Assembly: GCA_009103225.1 (NCBI GenBank)
Contig: RHPI01002069.1
Span: 205,248-269,247 of the forward strand
Source of the DNA: Chlorokybus atmophyticus
Lineage: Eukaryota > Streptophyta > Chlorokybophyceae > Chlorokybales > Chlorokybaceae
Length of the DNA stretch: 64,000 bases
Direction of reading: 5' to 3'
Shown: positions 36,717-47,030 of the stretch, one piece after another
Layout of the letters: each line of letters begins with the position of its first letter
Numbering within the stretch: the stretch's first letter is position 1
Program-made: the position numbers and the translations under genes
Notes under the pieces: generated by a model
Database searches by the model: none
Told to the model about the DNA's origin: nothing
What the model saw: only the letters and a program-made list of their open reading frames with translations

Positions 36717-39550
36717 CCAGAAAGACAGAGTGTGATTGAAGCTGCTGCTGCCAGCACTGCCGCCGTTGTAGTACGCTATTGTTGCTTCGCAAAGCCAAAG
36801 TGGCAGCTTTTTTGCTAGGATGGGGCAGAAAACGCGCAAAAGGCTCCGTCGCGCCGTTACACTTTCGGCTGAAACCCCTCCCATTTCCGCCTCAGCTCAG
36901 CGTACGGCTCTACTTTTTCCAACCCCCACCGGCTCTTTTTGGCTGCTTTTTTGGCTCAACGAGCGCGCTTGCACCCCAGCCTCCCCTTATTGATGATGGC
37001 GTCAGTCTATGCGTCGCATTGCTTTCCTGCCCCAACCATAACTGCCGAACGTAAGATGCTTTACAACGCTGTTTTGACTGCGGCTGAACTGGGGGTTGTC
37101 TTGTCAGAAAGCCGCCCCGTTGGTGCCGAGCTGGGCTGGGGCGTACCTTTTGGGCCCTCGCCCATGACGACCGTACTGCTCAATAATGGGGGGAGTTGTC
37201 AGCAGCTCATCCACCGCCAAAGGAGCGGTCGCCGAGCAAAGACGCCTTCCACCGCGAGAATAATCAATCATTGATTTGTGTGCGCCGGGATAATTACGAA
37301 CGGCGTTGTAAGAATCCCGTAAAGATCATTCATCCCGTTGCGTTGTCACAAGCAAGGGGACTCGATGATAAAGCTGCTGACAACATGTCGGCTTTTTTCA
37401 GTCGGGCAGGGTTAGGGTGATGACGAGCTCATGTGCCTAACCAGTCGCCAGTCAACTTCCACCGAGAGTGTGAGAGTCCAAAAAGGAAATGTGACTCACA
37501 TCCCATCGCTAAAGCGCAAGCATGCCATACCTTGTGACGTTGAGAGAACCAGAAATGTCACATGATTTATGTACAGTAATAAGACACTACCCCGGTAAGC
37601 CCTGATAATAGAGTAAAGTTTTGTTGTAAAGGAACATTATACAGTCCGATACATGCATTATCATCACATACGTCAATCTTATTGTCAACTTTAGCATTGA
37701 TTTAACGACGTTCAATGTATCATGCAATAGCTTGGTAGTTTGTTAAGTTCTTTCACTATTCATGCTATAGACGACAGCATGTGTTATATTGTTATGTCAT
37801 AACGATTTTGCGCTAAGTATTGTGACATATATTTTTAATATACAACCTGACTTCGGTGCATCGCTTACACCGCTGGCAGTTATGGTGTATTATTTGATGA
37901 GACACTGTTTGCATTCATGCATGGCCTGATACTCGTCCATCATCAATGTTACACATGGTTTCATTGCATGCACTGTATCAGTACAGCTACACATACATTA
38001 TGACTCATACTCAATTATAATAAGTTGTAATGTATGTGACACGGTGTGCATGTACACAATGTGATAGCATTTGCAAGGGTGCGTAACCTAATATTAATTC
38101 ACAATTGATGTTACGCACATGCTTTCATTGAATGCATTGTACTTTTGCAATGACACATACATCACAACTTATACTCGGTTGTAAAAATTAATTATATTGT
38201 ATTGAATGTAACACGGTATGCATGTATGCGTACCCCATGCCCATGATATGTGCTGTACTACATGATCTTACTACGGTGCATTACACCGTCAAACGCAATG
38301 TCGTTCGAGTCAGTAAGACATACCTCTATTCAAATACGGGGGGGACAGGAGAAGATTTGCACTTGAAAACAGCCCTGATACAGCACCCCACGGTTTTTCG
38401 GATTCGGGCATTGTTTCCGGGGGTTGTATTCGATGCAATGCTGCTCGCGAGGGGGCCCCTTTCGCAAGAGTGCAGGACTGTAACGCGCCGAGCGGTGGCC
38501 ATGGCGTACACACTGCGTCTGTTACAGGCAGGCTGTATGCGCAACACCGTGGCACTACCGTCACAAGTCAGACTCAGCGCCTAGAACACATAAACACATG
38601 AACAATACGCGCGCCACATGCGGTTTGGCGCGTGATGCGCTAGGTGTAAATGCCTGTGGTTGCATAGCAACGCTGCGCGCCAGTTTAATTCCTAACAAAG
38701 TCGGACGCAGCTCGCTACCGTACCAGTGGTTCCCACGCTTGGACCTCGCTGCTCGATTGGCCTGGGCGTCGTTAGCAACTCGTTTACGCATTGTGACTCG
38801 GAGCATCGAGTCGGCAACGCTGCGTTATTAACAATAACTTATTGTTACCAAAGCCGTAACGTATGCACGAAGCGCCCTTGAGTAAGAAAACAACGCTGTC
38901 AAATTGACAACGTTACAGTCAGCTTGAGAAAGGTCTGATGGCTGCACGGACGACCAGCACAATGATAAGCGTTGTAACTCAACACTTGCTGTACCAACTG
39001 AAAACTTATGAGTCGGTACAGCAATTGTTGTACACTGCAGCAGAACTACCGGTACACGTGTATGGGTATTTGTGCCATGCATAGCATACATGGTAGGGAA
39101 CCGTAGACCCTACTAAACCCCAATCAGTGTAATGTGCCGCACCATCAGTGGCGAAACGGCGCCGATCATGCGATGGGTCCCAGGCTGCGGGCACGCCAAC
39201 TCAGCGCGCCATCGACGATGTGTTGTCGAAACGCGTACAATCATATCACGGCGCGCATACAATGTACATGGCACGAAAGATTGTGCAAGATTTTGTGCGA
39301 TACTATGCTGTGCATGTGCGGTCTGCATGAATGAGTGCTTGAGTAACCTAAGAGCAGAGTACTCACAAGAACAGAGAAGGACTCCCTACCTGGGAACTGA
39401 TGCTTGTCCGTGCCCAGATGCGTTGGAGGCTACGACTCGTAGCCTACGCTGCACCGCAAGCTGAACCCCAACTTGCTGACAGCGGCTTTGTCAGCAAGCT
39501 CGGTCTCGGCGACCCAGACAACGTCACTTCAGGATGCTGTATATTGCGTA
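36717..39550. other. No gene recognised
   Basis: 36740-37430 has overlapping weak frames. 37430-38230 is AT-richer and contains two diverged copies of a unit of about 160 bp (see separate entry). 38230-39540 holds short frames on both strands without recognisable domains. Confidence 0.35.
37948..38230. repeat. Two diverged tandem units of about 160 bp
   Basis: TGTTACACATGGTTTCATTG at 37948 is matched by TGTTACGCACATGCTTTCATTG at about 38109. Later parts align too (ACACATACATTATGACTCAT with ACACATACATCACAACTTAT; GACACGGTGTGCATGTA with AACACGGTATGCATGTA). Confidence 0.6.
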
Positions 39551-39603
39551 TTGACGGTCAACGACAGCGCGTATTCTGAATACACGCTGTCGTTGACCGT
39601 CAA
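39551..39603. repeat. 53-nt near-perfect palindrome
   Basis: TTGACGGTCAACGACAGCG at the left and its exact complement at the right, then one mismatched pair and GTATTC T GAATAC at the centre. The stem is 25 pairs with a one-base loop. Confidence 0.85.
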
Positions 39604-39939
39604 ACTTGATGGCCGATGGACGGTAAACGGTGAACTTACACTGTTAAGAGCAAGGCTTGCAAGATGTTACAAATACCAAGGTAGTCAACAAGCAACAATA
39701 TGGTAGCAATGTCAGAATGAAGCTACCCCATGGTGTGCTGTCATTCATAATACTACTATGGCATATGGTATTTATAAGACTGAATCAACACTTTTTGTAT
39801 CAACATGGATGCTGTTATTATTAATTGTATTTATATAGCACACGATGACAACATTATGATTATTGCAGTCTGCTTTTATAATAATGAGTGCATTAAAATG
39901 AGATCCCTTCCGCTATCACATGTTTAAACATACATTAAA

Positions 39940-40345
39940 GAATACATATATACACATATATACATACATTTGTATACATGTATAAATTCACATATATATT
40001 GTGAATATATATACATGTATACATATGTATGTATATATATACATGTATACATAATGTCATATATACACATATGTATATATATACATATATATATTTATAT
40101 ACATACCCATATATATGCGTATATATGTATACATATGTACATTCAGTTTCATACATATATGTATGCATGTATATAATCATAAATATACATACATACATAT
40201 CTATATATATACAAATATTTATAAGTATACATGTATATACACATATACACATATATACATATATACACGTATATATATGAATACGTGTATACATATATAT
40301 ACATATATATGCACGCACACATATGTATATGTATGTATATATATG
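39940..40345. repeat. TA/CATA-rich microsatellite
   Basis: About 400 bp of ATATACATATGTATA-type sequence on both strands. It continues at 47487-47535, so the composite retroelement 40346-47486 landed inside it. The Tyr/Ile-rich frames here are by-products. Confidence 0.9.
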
Positions 40346-40871
40346 TGTAACAGCACCACCGTCGCCGGTGATGCCCCTTCAATCCTCTACCCCAATACCC
40401 ACACCGCCTATGACAAGCCTTTCAGCGGCGTGGCCGCCACTGAGCAGAGAACTGAAAGTCCCCACATCAGATTGATGTGACCTTTTATATCAAGAGTATA
40501 TCAACTATATAACTCTCGATAATTAACTCACAACTAGATATCGACCCTACAGATAGGGTAGTTAGGAAATCTAGCGTGAGCCAATCACAGCTCAGATAAG
40601 GTACCTATCGATAAGGTACCTATCCAAAGATACCTATCGTAAGGTACCTAACGAGATAGTGATCACATTATATCGAATGTGACACTAAATAGGCTTGAAT
40701 AAGCGGTTCTACACCCATTGGGACTTATTTAAGCTATGATAAAGCATCATAGCCTTTAATAAGCGAGGAACCGTAGAAAAGAGGTATAAATAAGCATATT
40801 TAAATACTTATTCATACAAAATGTGTTTTTCAGGTAGCAATAATACCCCTATTATTATTGCTCCCGTTACA
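40346..40871 (-). repeat. 3' LTR of element B (full length, 526 bp)
   Basis: On the minus strand begins TGTAACGGGAGCAATAATAG and ends GTGCTGTTACA. It contains GGTACCTTATCG-type word repeats, a TATA box (40481-40489) and after it a CACATCA/TGATGTG palindrome. 40346-40460 (R/U5 part) is the only portion present in the chimeric LTR, with one mismatch seen. Confidence 0.9.
40481..40489 (-). promoter_or_regulatory. LTR TATA box of element B
   Basis: TATAAAAGG on the minus strand. The predicted transcript start about 30 nt downstream falls at 40460, exactly where similarity to the chimeric LTR stops. Confidence 0.6.
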
Positions 40872-40884
40872 TTCCCCCCCACTT
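40872..40884 (-). other. Polypurine tract of element B
   Basis: AAGTGGGGGGGAA on the minus strand directly before the 3' LTR; primes plus-strand DNA synthesis. The TRIM and elements A and C have the same kind of tract. Confidence 0.85.
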
Positions 40885-41018
40885 AGGTTTTCAACGTCCT
40901 CGTTGAACTCAAGTTGATCAGGCTTGATTTCGAGTAATTGTAACCAGTGAGATAGCAGGAAATGACAGGGTGGTAATGAAACTGCACTGCCAGTCTGTCA
41001 TAAAACCAAGCCCACAGT

Positions 41019-44000
41019 TTATGGGACAGGACATGAATCCCAATAAGCTCGAAGCAACTCGCGGCAGTGCGTAAGATGCCTGTCGGGCTCCCAACTGTTA
41101 TGTTCCGGGCCATACCCTTTCCATTTCACCAAATAGCGAGTTGCGCGTCCTCGACCATTTAGCTTATGGTTCAATATAGCTTCCACCTCGTATTCGAGCT
41201 CGCTGTCCACCTCAACTGGCGGTGGTGGAGGCTGTGTTCTACCGTCTGAGCGGTAAGGTTTCAACAAGTTTACATGAAACACGTTGTGTATACGCACACT
41301 TGGGGGCAATTGCAGTCGATAAGCGTGCGTACCAACTCTATCAGTGATAGAGAAAGGACCTAACCATCGGGGCAGCAACTTGCGAGCACCCGTACCTTTG
41401 ATGGTTATGTTTTTTGCATTAAGCAAAACTTTATCGCCGACATCGAAAGTGGCCATTTTTCGATGTGTATCAGCATAAGCTTTTTGCCTGTCCTGTGCTT
41501 CTGACAGACACAGCTTGGCTCGAGCCAAATTTTCTTGCATATTAGTGGCAAATTCCTTTGCCGCTGGCACAGTCAGGGCAATGCGAGGTACACGCAATGA
41601 CGCTGGTGTGTTTGGGCGAATCCCATAATTCAAGAAAAATGGGGTTTCCTTTACACTTTCTTGCCACGCGTTGTTCACAGCGAACTCTGCCATTGGCAAG
41701 TACCTGTCCCAATCAGCATGATTAGGAGCCACATAGTGGCGAAGCATTTCTTCCAGTATTTGATTTGCTCGCTCAGTTTGACCGTCCGTTTGCGGGTGGA
41801 AAGCAGTCGACATGCTTTGTTTTACCCCCAACAATTCACAGACTTCTCGCCAAAATTTGGAGACAAAACGAGGATCACGATCTGTGACAAGTTCACGCGG
41901 TATACCGTGAACGCGAAAGACCGTGGACACAAATAAGTGTGCCAAGTCCCGTGCACTTACAGTTGTGCAACACGGGGCAAAATGCACCATTTTAGTCAAA
42001 CGGTCGACAAAAACCACAATAGCAGTGTATTTAGCTGCTGTTTCAGGTAGGTCAGTAATCAAATCCATACTGACACTATCCCACTTTTGTTCTGGAATTG
42101 CCAATGGTTTAAGCAATCCCGCTTGTTTTTGTCGTAGTGGCTTATTACGTTGACACACGTCACATGTGCGAACATATTGATCCACGTCAGCTGACATTGA
42201 CGGCCACCAGTATAACTGTTGCGCAGATTTGAGTGTTTTGTGTTTCCCCAAATGCCCAGCATACGGCGGGTCATGCACTGAATGTAAGCATTGCTTACGT
42301 AAGTCGCCCGAGTTGGGAATTGCCAACTGCTCCCCTTTATACCACAGATTGCTAACAGCAGTAAGCTGTTGCAAGTTGGTTTGACTGCTAAACCAAACAT
42401 CTGAGTTATAACCTGCGGACACTTCCTTTAAGAAAGGATCTTCAGGCTGTTGTACATTACGCGTACTTCGAGAGCGCGTAAGTGCCAAAAGAGCAGGGCT
42501 GCGACTTAGTGGATCCGCCACATTGGTGCGACCCGGACGGTATTGCCAAGTGAAAGTGAAACGAGAAATGAATTCATTCCACCTAGCTTGCCGCCTCGAC
42601 AGATTTTGTTGCGTATGAAAGAATGTGAGCGGGTTGTGATCAGTAATCACTGAAAACTCCACCCCTTCCAAGTAGCAACGCCATGTGCGCAGCGCGTGCA
42701 CCACCCCGAGCAATTCCTGCTCAGTGGTTGTGTAATTACGTTCAGCAGGAATGAACTTTCTGCTTTCATATGCACATGGTCTGTCATCTTGTAGAAGGAC
42801 TGCCCCACACCCAATGGTGGAAGCATCACTGATCACCACAAAAGGCTTGGTGTGGTCGGGGAAGGCTAACACAGGGGCTTGTGTTAATGCATCTTTAATG
42901 CGTGTAAAAGCAACCTCGTGTGCCTCCGTCCACACAAATTTAACATCTTTTCTTAGTAAAGATGTTAAAGGGTTTGCCATGCCAGAATATGCTCGCATGA
43001 ACTTGCGGAAATAATTGGCTAGCCCCAAGAAAGCACGTAACTGATGTACATCCTTGGGTGGTGGCCAATCCTTTACCGCACACACCTTCTGAGGATCTGG
43101 TTTCAATCCTTCTTTGCCAATCACATGCCCTAAAAAGGGTAGTTCATCCTTTGCAAAGTTGCATTTGGACAGGTTGGCATAGAATTTGTGTTCACGTAAT
43201 CTAGCTAGAACCAATTCCACATGTTTGTGGTGGTCCTCCCGGGTTTTGCTGAACACAATAATGTCGTCTAGATATACCAGTACAAACTTGTACAATTCAT
43301 CAGCAAATACCGCGTTCATTGCTGTCTGAAATGTAGCCGGTGCATTTGTTAACCCAAATGGTAACACTTTATACTCAAAGTGTCCTAGTGGGGTGCGAAA
43401 TGCAGTTTTTTGTATATCCGACGGGTGGATTTTGATTTGATGATAACCACTGGTCAAATCCAGCGTGCTGAACACTGTTGCACCTGACAGCTTATCAAAC
43501 AAATCATCAATCCGAGGCAAAGGGTATCTGTTTTTCACAGTGACCTTGTTCAACGCACGGTAATCAATACACATGCGTAGCTTGCCATTCTTTTTGGGCA
43601 CAAACAAAATTGGTGCACCAAAAGGAGATATGCTCTTTGTTATTAAACCTTTGTCCAATAACTCTTTGAGCTGTTTTTCCATCTCCGCGTGTTCTAAGGG
43701 ACTTAGCCTGTATATAGGCCGCCAAGGTGGCTTTGCCCCCTCCTCTAACGGAATGGTATGATGTATGTTTCGATCGGGAGGCAACTCTGGGAGTTCATCC
43801 TGAAATACATCTGCGTATTGTTCCGTAAGTGACTGCACCACAGGGTCACTGATAGCCTGTTCAGCAGGTGTTTCCACCTGTCGTAAGTGCAGTAAGTATA
43901 CTTCCTCACGTTTACGCATGCAACGTTTCAATTGCATAGCAGAGAGGAGCGGAACATTATCGCGTGGTATACGTGCGAGTACAGATGCTGTTAAAGTCAT

Positions 44001-44750
44001 CCTACGTTTCCCTTTACGAAGGGTGCACGTATTGGCTCGAGAGTCTAATTGTAAACCTGCTTCAGTGTGCCATTGTTCCCCTAAAACAACATCCACCCCG
44101 GGGATACCAATATCCACCACGATGAAGGCTGGTCGGGTTATATGGCCATTAATAACAAAACGCCCTTTTACCTCTCCCATTGCATTGAGAGTGGAACCAG
44201 CAGCACGTACATATGACGTGACTGGTGTGAAAGGAATGTTATTACGTTTCACCCAAGCATGTTCAACAAAGTTATGGTTTGCACCAGTATCAATCAATGC
44301 TGTACATGGTGTACCCATAAGTTGACTCTCAAATCTCCATTTGAGTGGCACTGAGTGACCATCAAATGTAGCTAATATCGGAGTGCCGTGATTGGTAGCA
44401 GACTTGATAAAGATCACTTGCAATGGTGAAGCTCCTGTATCTTTGCGTGAGAGTTGCATGATTACTTCTCCCCCTTTCAACAATCGCGACCACGGGCCAT
44501 GATATCGAGGGATAACTACACATGCAGTGATAGCATGTTGTAATTGCAACTCGTGTAAGTGCTTAACAGCAGTTACTAATTCAGAGAATGGAACATTGAT
44601 TAAAACACAACCGTTTGCATTTCTCAACACAGGTGGTGTGCTCATATCAGTCCATACATCTGATACATCGCAAAGAGAGGAAACTTTATCAAGAAGTACA
44701 GAGTTTTTAAAGTCGTTCTGCTCGACTAAGCTACCAACCACGGACAATTC
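41019..44750 (-). CDS. pol: Pol polyprotein of chromovirus B: protease, RT, RNase H, integrase, chromodomain
   Basis: One uninterrupted frame of about 1240 codons in the same frame as gag and separated from it only by the UAG at 44751-44753. Domains in order: aspartic protease (ALIDTGANHNFVEHAWV, near residue 155), RT with IDYRALN, LDLTSGYHQI and catalytic YLDDIIVFS (codons near 43250-43274), RNase H (VISDASTIGCGAV, TEQELLGVVHAL, ITDHNPL), integrase zinc finger (HLGKHKTLKSAQ, CDVCQRNKPLRQ), the DDE core (SMDLITDLPE, VTDRDPRF, FHPQTDGQTERANQILEE), a VHNVFHVNLLKPY-like segment (IHNVFHVNLL) and a C-terminal chromodomain (YEVEAILNHK, YLVKWKGYGPEHNSWEPDRH). No missing catalytic residue was seen. 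The residues right after the UAG (ELSVVGS) are conserved in element A, and the first in-frame ATG is about 35 codons later, so readthrough rather than reinitiation is the simpler route to Pol. Confidence 0.93.
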   Translation of the reverse strand, partial: ELSVVGSLVEQNDFKNSVLLDKVSSLCDVSDVWTDMSTPPVLRNANGCVLINVPFSELVTAVKHLHELQLQHAITACVVIPRYHGPWSRLLKGGEVIMQLSRKDTGASPLQVIFIKSATNHGTPILATFDGHSVPLKWRFESQLMGTPCTALIDTGANHNFVEHAWVKRNNIPFTPVTSYVRAAGSTLNAMGEVKGRFVINGHITRPAFIVVDIGIPGVDVVLGEQWHTEAGLQLDSRANTCTLRKGKRRMTLTASVLARIPRDNVPLLSAMQLKRCMRKREEVYLLHLRQVETPAEQAISDPVVQSLTEQYADVFQDELPELPPDRNIHHTIPLEEGAKPPWRPIYRLSPLEHAEMEKQLKELLDKGLITKSISPFGAPILFVPKKNGKLRMCIDYRALNKVTVKNRYPLPRIDDLFDKLSGATVFSTLDLTSGYHQIKIHPSDIQKTAFRTPLGHFEYKVLPFGLTNAPATFQTAMNAVFADELYKFVLVYLDDIIVFSKTREDHHKHVELVLARLREHKFYANLSKCNFAKDELPFLGHVIGKEGLKPDPQKVCAVKDWPPPKDVHQLRAFLGLANYFRKFMRAYSGMANPLTSLLRKDVKFVWTEAHEVAFTRIKDALTQAPVLAFPDHTKPFVVISDASTIGCGAVLLQDDRPCAYESRKFIPAERNYTTTEQELLGVVHALRTWRCYLEGVEFSVITDHNPLTFFHTQQNLSRRQARWNEFISRFTFTWQYRPGRTNVADPLSRSPALLALTRSRSTRNVQQPEDPFLKEVSAGYNSDVWFSSQTNLQQLTAVSNLWYKGEQLAIPNSGDLRKQCLHSVHDPPYAGHLGKHKTLKSAQQLYWWPSMSADVDQYVRTCDVCQRNKPLRQKQAGLLKPLAIPEQKWDSVSMDLITDLPETAAKYTAIVVFVDRLTKMVHFAPCCTTVSARDLAHLFVSTVFRVHGIPRELVTDRDPRFVSKFWREVCELLGVKQSMSTAFHPQTDGQTERANQILEEMLRHYVAPNHADWDRYLPMAEFAVNNAWQESVKETPFFLNYGIRPNTPASLRVPRIALTVPAAKEFATNMQENLARAKLCLSEAQDRQKAYADTHRKMATFDVGDKVLLNAKNITIKGTGARKLLPRWLGPFSITDRVGTHAYRLQLPPSVRIHNVFHVNLLKPYRSDGRTQPPPPPVEVDSELEYEVEAILNHKLNGRGRATRYLVKWKGYGPEHNSWEPDRHLTHCRELLRAYWDSCPVP

Positions 44751-44753
44751 CTA
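44751..44753 (-). other. In-frame UAG between gag and pol (probable readthrough site)
   Basis: AAA TAG GAA TTG in element B. Element A has AAA TAG GAA CTG (11151-11153) and element C GAA TAG GAT TAT (50473-50475), each with pol continuing in the same frame. I saw no strong downstream pseudoknot by eye. Confidence 0.65.
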
Positions 44754-45926
44754 TTTCTTTTCTCTCTGCTGCTTGGCCTTCTGTGCATTCTGTTTTGCAT
44801 AGCACGTAGCCTCCCCATGACCTGTCTTCTTGCAGAAACTGCAAGTGATGATGGATTTGGCCGCATTGTAGGCGCCAGCAGGATGAGATGGTTTCGCCTT
44901 TTTCACAAAAGGTTTGTTGCCAGTGGCCGGGCGCTTTGCAGCTGAAACCGGGGCTGCCTCTTTTGCCGTGGTTTGCATGTTGGCGTGAGAGCGTTTTACA
45001 CTGTCCACAGCAGCAACCATCTGCATCAGCATTGGTAAATCCGTCGAGGCCCACTCTTGCAAACTCGCGGGGTTGACGGCCACATGCTGCACGAGATCTG
45101 TGTCCAAGCCACGCCTGAACATATCCAGCTGATCAGCATCACTGATAGGTAGTTTGCCAGCATTGATCTTGCTGACAAACGACTGAAAATCCTGGATATA
45201 CTGCTGAACCGGACGCCCGTTCTGACGCAGGTTGTGCAGCTGGTTGCGAGCAACCTGGGCAGGATCTGCGCCACCATAGCGCTGCTCCATGAAAAAGCAC
45301 AACTGATTTACTTCCCGCCCGAGGTTGGTATCCCGTTGCTTACGGCGGTACCACTCTGCCAAAGCATCGTTTGGGATCAGCAACTCAGCTACACGCAATT
45401 TCCCCTCCTCAGAAATGTGAAGGGAGTTGACATAGTGTCGCAACTTCACAAGCCAGTCGAAGATGGCCGCTTGCTTGTTGGGAACAAACTCGGCAGGACG
45501 AGCAAGTGCTTGAACAGGTGGACCACCGTCAGCACGCTGCAGACGCTCGATCATATTCAGAACACGTTTGCCTTCACCCATCTGCCCCTCCCAATCTCGC
45601 CCCATAAAGGTGGTGAGCTTTGAAACTTTTTCTGCCAATAGGAAGAGAAAGTTCACGAATGAGACAATTGCCTCACGAGGGTCCTGATCATAGGTGCTAA
45701 GGAAATGCTCCATCAAGTCCTGCTGTGTCATGCGAATAGAAAACTCAGGGAATATAGAAGGTGATCTATCATCCACTGAAGCTTCCGCAGCTTTAGCAGC
45801 TTGAGACTCATCAGGTGCATCATCCGGATTCGGAATATCTTCCATGGATGGAAATTCCTCCTCACGGGAAAGTTGCTCTTTTTCTGAGCTCTCCCCTTTT
45901 GAGGTGGGCACCGAGTTTTCTTCCAT
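44751..45926 (-). CDS. gag: Gag of chromovirus B
   Basis: 391 residues from ATG 45926 to TAG 44751-44753. An acidic N-terminus (EEFPSMEDIPNPDD) is followed by a capsid-like helical region (AIFDWLVKLRHYVNSLHIS, YGGADPAQVARNQLHNLRQN) typical of Ty3/gypsy Gag, and a CCHC zinc knuckle C-SF-C-KKTG-H-GEAT-C (about residues 363-376). The tail is basic (KAKQQREKK). It packages the RNA in the virus-like particle. Pol follows in the same frame after one stop codon. Confidence 0.93.
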   Translation of the reverse strand: MEENSVPTSKGESSEKEQLSREEEFPSMEDIPNPDDAPDESQAAKAAEASVDDRSPSIFPEFSIRMTQQDLMEHFLSTYDQDPREAIVSFVNFLFLLAEKVSKLTTFMGRDWEGQMGEGKRVLNMIERLQRADGGPPVQALARPAEFVPNKQAAIFDWLVKLRHYVNSLHISEEGKLRVAELLIPNDALAEWYRRKQRDTNLGREVNQLCFFMEQRYGGADPAQVARNQLHNLRQNGRPVQQYIQDFQSFVSKINAGKLPISDADQLDMFRRGLDTDLVQHVAVNPASLQEWASTDLPMLMQMVAAVDSVKRSHANMQTTAKEAAPVSAAKRPATGNKPFVKKAKPSHPAGAYNAAKSIITCSFCKKTGHGEATCYAKQNAQKAKQQREKK

Positions 45927-46825
45927 TTGCCTGCAAAACAGGCAGAATGGGATGGTGAGAACCTCACCAATGGACCAGGTTTAACGAGAGGATCAAAATG
46001 ACCCCAAGTTGTAAAAGTCCCAAACAGAGTCCAAACCAGTCCCAAAATAGGAAAGGTTGGATCTGGAGTGTCACCAAACAGAACAAGTCTGAGTGGGACC
46101 AGAATGTCCTAACCCTGTGTTGTCCTTAACCAAGTCCCAATCTCCAGGCCGAAGCCAGAGGGGGAGGGTTTCAGACTAACAGGGTTTGGGAACAGATTGT
46201 CCTAGAACCTCCCCACAACTGTCCTAACCAAGTCCCGATCTCCAGGCCGAAGCCAGAGGGGGAGGGTTTGGGAACAGTTTGGTTTGGAACTTACGGACCC
46301 GGGTCAAACGACCCGGCAAAGCCGCTGGCAGGTCACAGGTACGTCACAGGCATGCAACAGGCAAGCCGCACGGTGACTAACTGTAACATGCACTGGCAAG
46401 CACAGTGACAAGCAATCACCGCATGCAATGACAGGCAATCACTGCAAGCAATGACAGTGCATTAAGTGTGACAAACAGTGATGGCACACTAGCAAGCCGC
46501 AATCACCGCATGTAATGACAGGCAATTACTGCAAGCAATGATAGTGCACTGGCAAGCCACTGTGTGATGTGCATGAAAGTACACACGTGCACTTGGCAAG
46601 CACCTGGCAAGCAGCTGACAAGCAGGCAAGCAGGCAAGTCACCGACGTGTGATGGTACCTCAACGTGGAGAGGCCGCCTCTTTGATAGGTGGCTTCAACG
46701 TGGAGGTAGCGCAGGGAAGCGAACTTGAAGCTTGGGCTGCGTGGACGAATAGGAGGCCGCCGCCGACGCTTCTGATTGGCCGAAAGCAGGTCGCCGCCCC
46801 CTATAAGTACCCACGTCACCCCCCA
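45927..46825 (-). other. Untranslated leader of element B with direct repeats
   Basis: About 900 bp between primer-binding site and gag. A segment of about 47 bp (AACCAAGTCCCAATCTCCAG ... GGGGGAGGGTTT on the plus strand) occurs near 46128 and again near 46226. Another (CACCGCATGCAATGACAGGC, AATCACTGCAAGCAATGACA) occurs near 46418 and 46508. Element A has related sequence at 9600-9760. Confidence 0.7.
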
Positions 46826-46840
46826 GCTCCTGGATACCAA
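46826..46840 (-). other. Primer-binding site of element B (iMet tRNA type)
   Basis: TTGGTATCCAGGAGC on the minus strand, directly after the chimeric LTR; close to TGGTATCAGAGC. Confidence 0.7.
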
Positions 46841-47030
46841 TGTAACAGCACCACCGTCGCCGGTGATGCTCCTTCAATCCTCTACCCCAATACCCACACC
46901 GCCTATGACAAGCCTTTCAGCGGCGTGGCCGCCACTGAGCAGAGAACTGAAAGTCACAGCCCACTCGACCACAAAAGACTTGGTACTTTTATGGTCGATT
47001 TGTGGTAATTTAATGTACCTTCCCGTTACA
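46841..47030 (-). repeat. Chimeric LTR: TRIM 5' part joined to element B R/U5
   Basis: 46841-46955 matches the R/U5 end of element B (40346-40460). 46953-47030 matches the TRIM LTR (47409-47486) with about four differences. The two overlap by GTC at 46953-46955. It lacks the whole U3 of B including the TATA box. On the TRIM side it is preceded by the purine tract, on the B side followed by the primer-binding site. Confidence 0.85.

Noticed and set aside
39935-40480. Open frames rich in Tyr and Ile on both strands
   Set aside because: They are translations of the ATATAC microsatellite and the LTR behind it.
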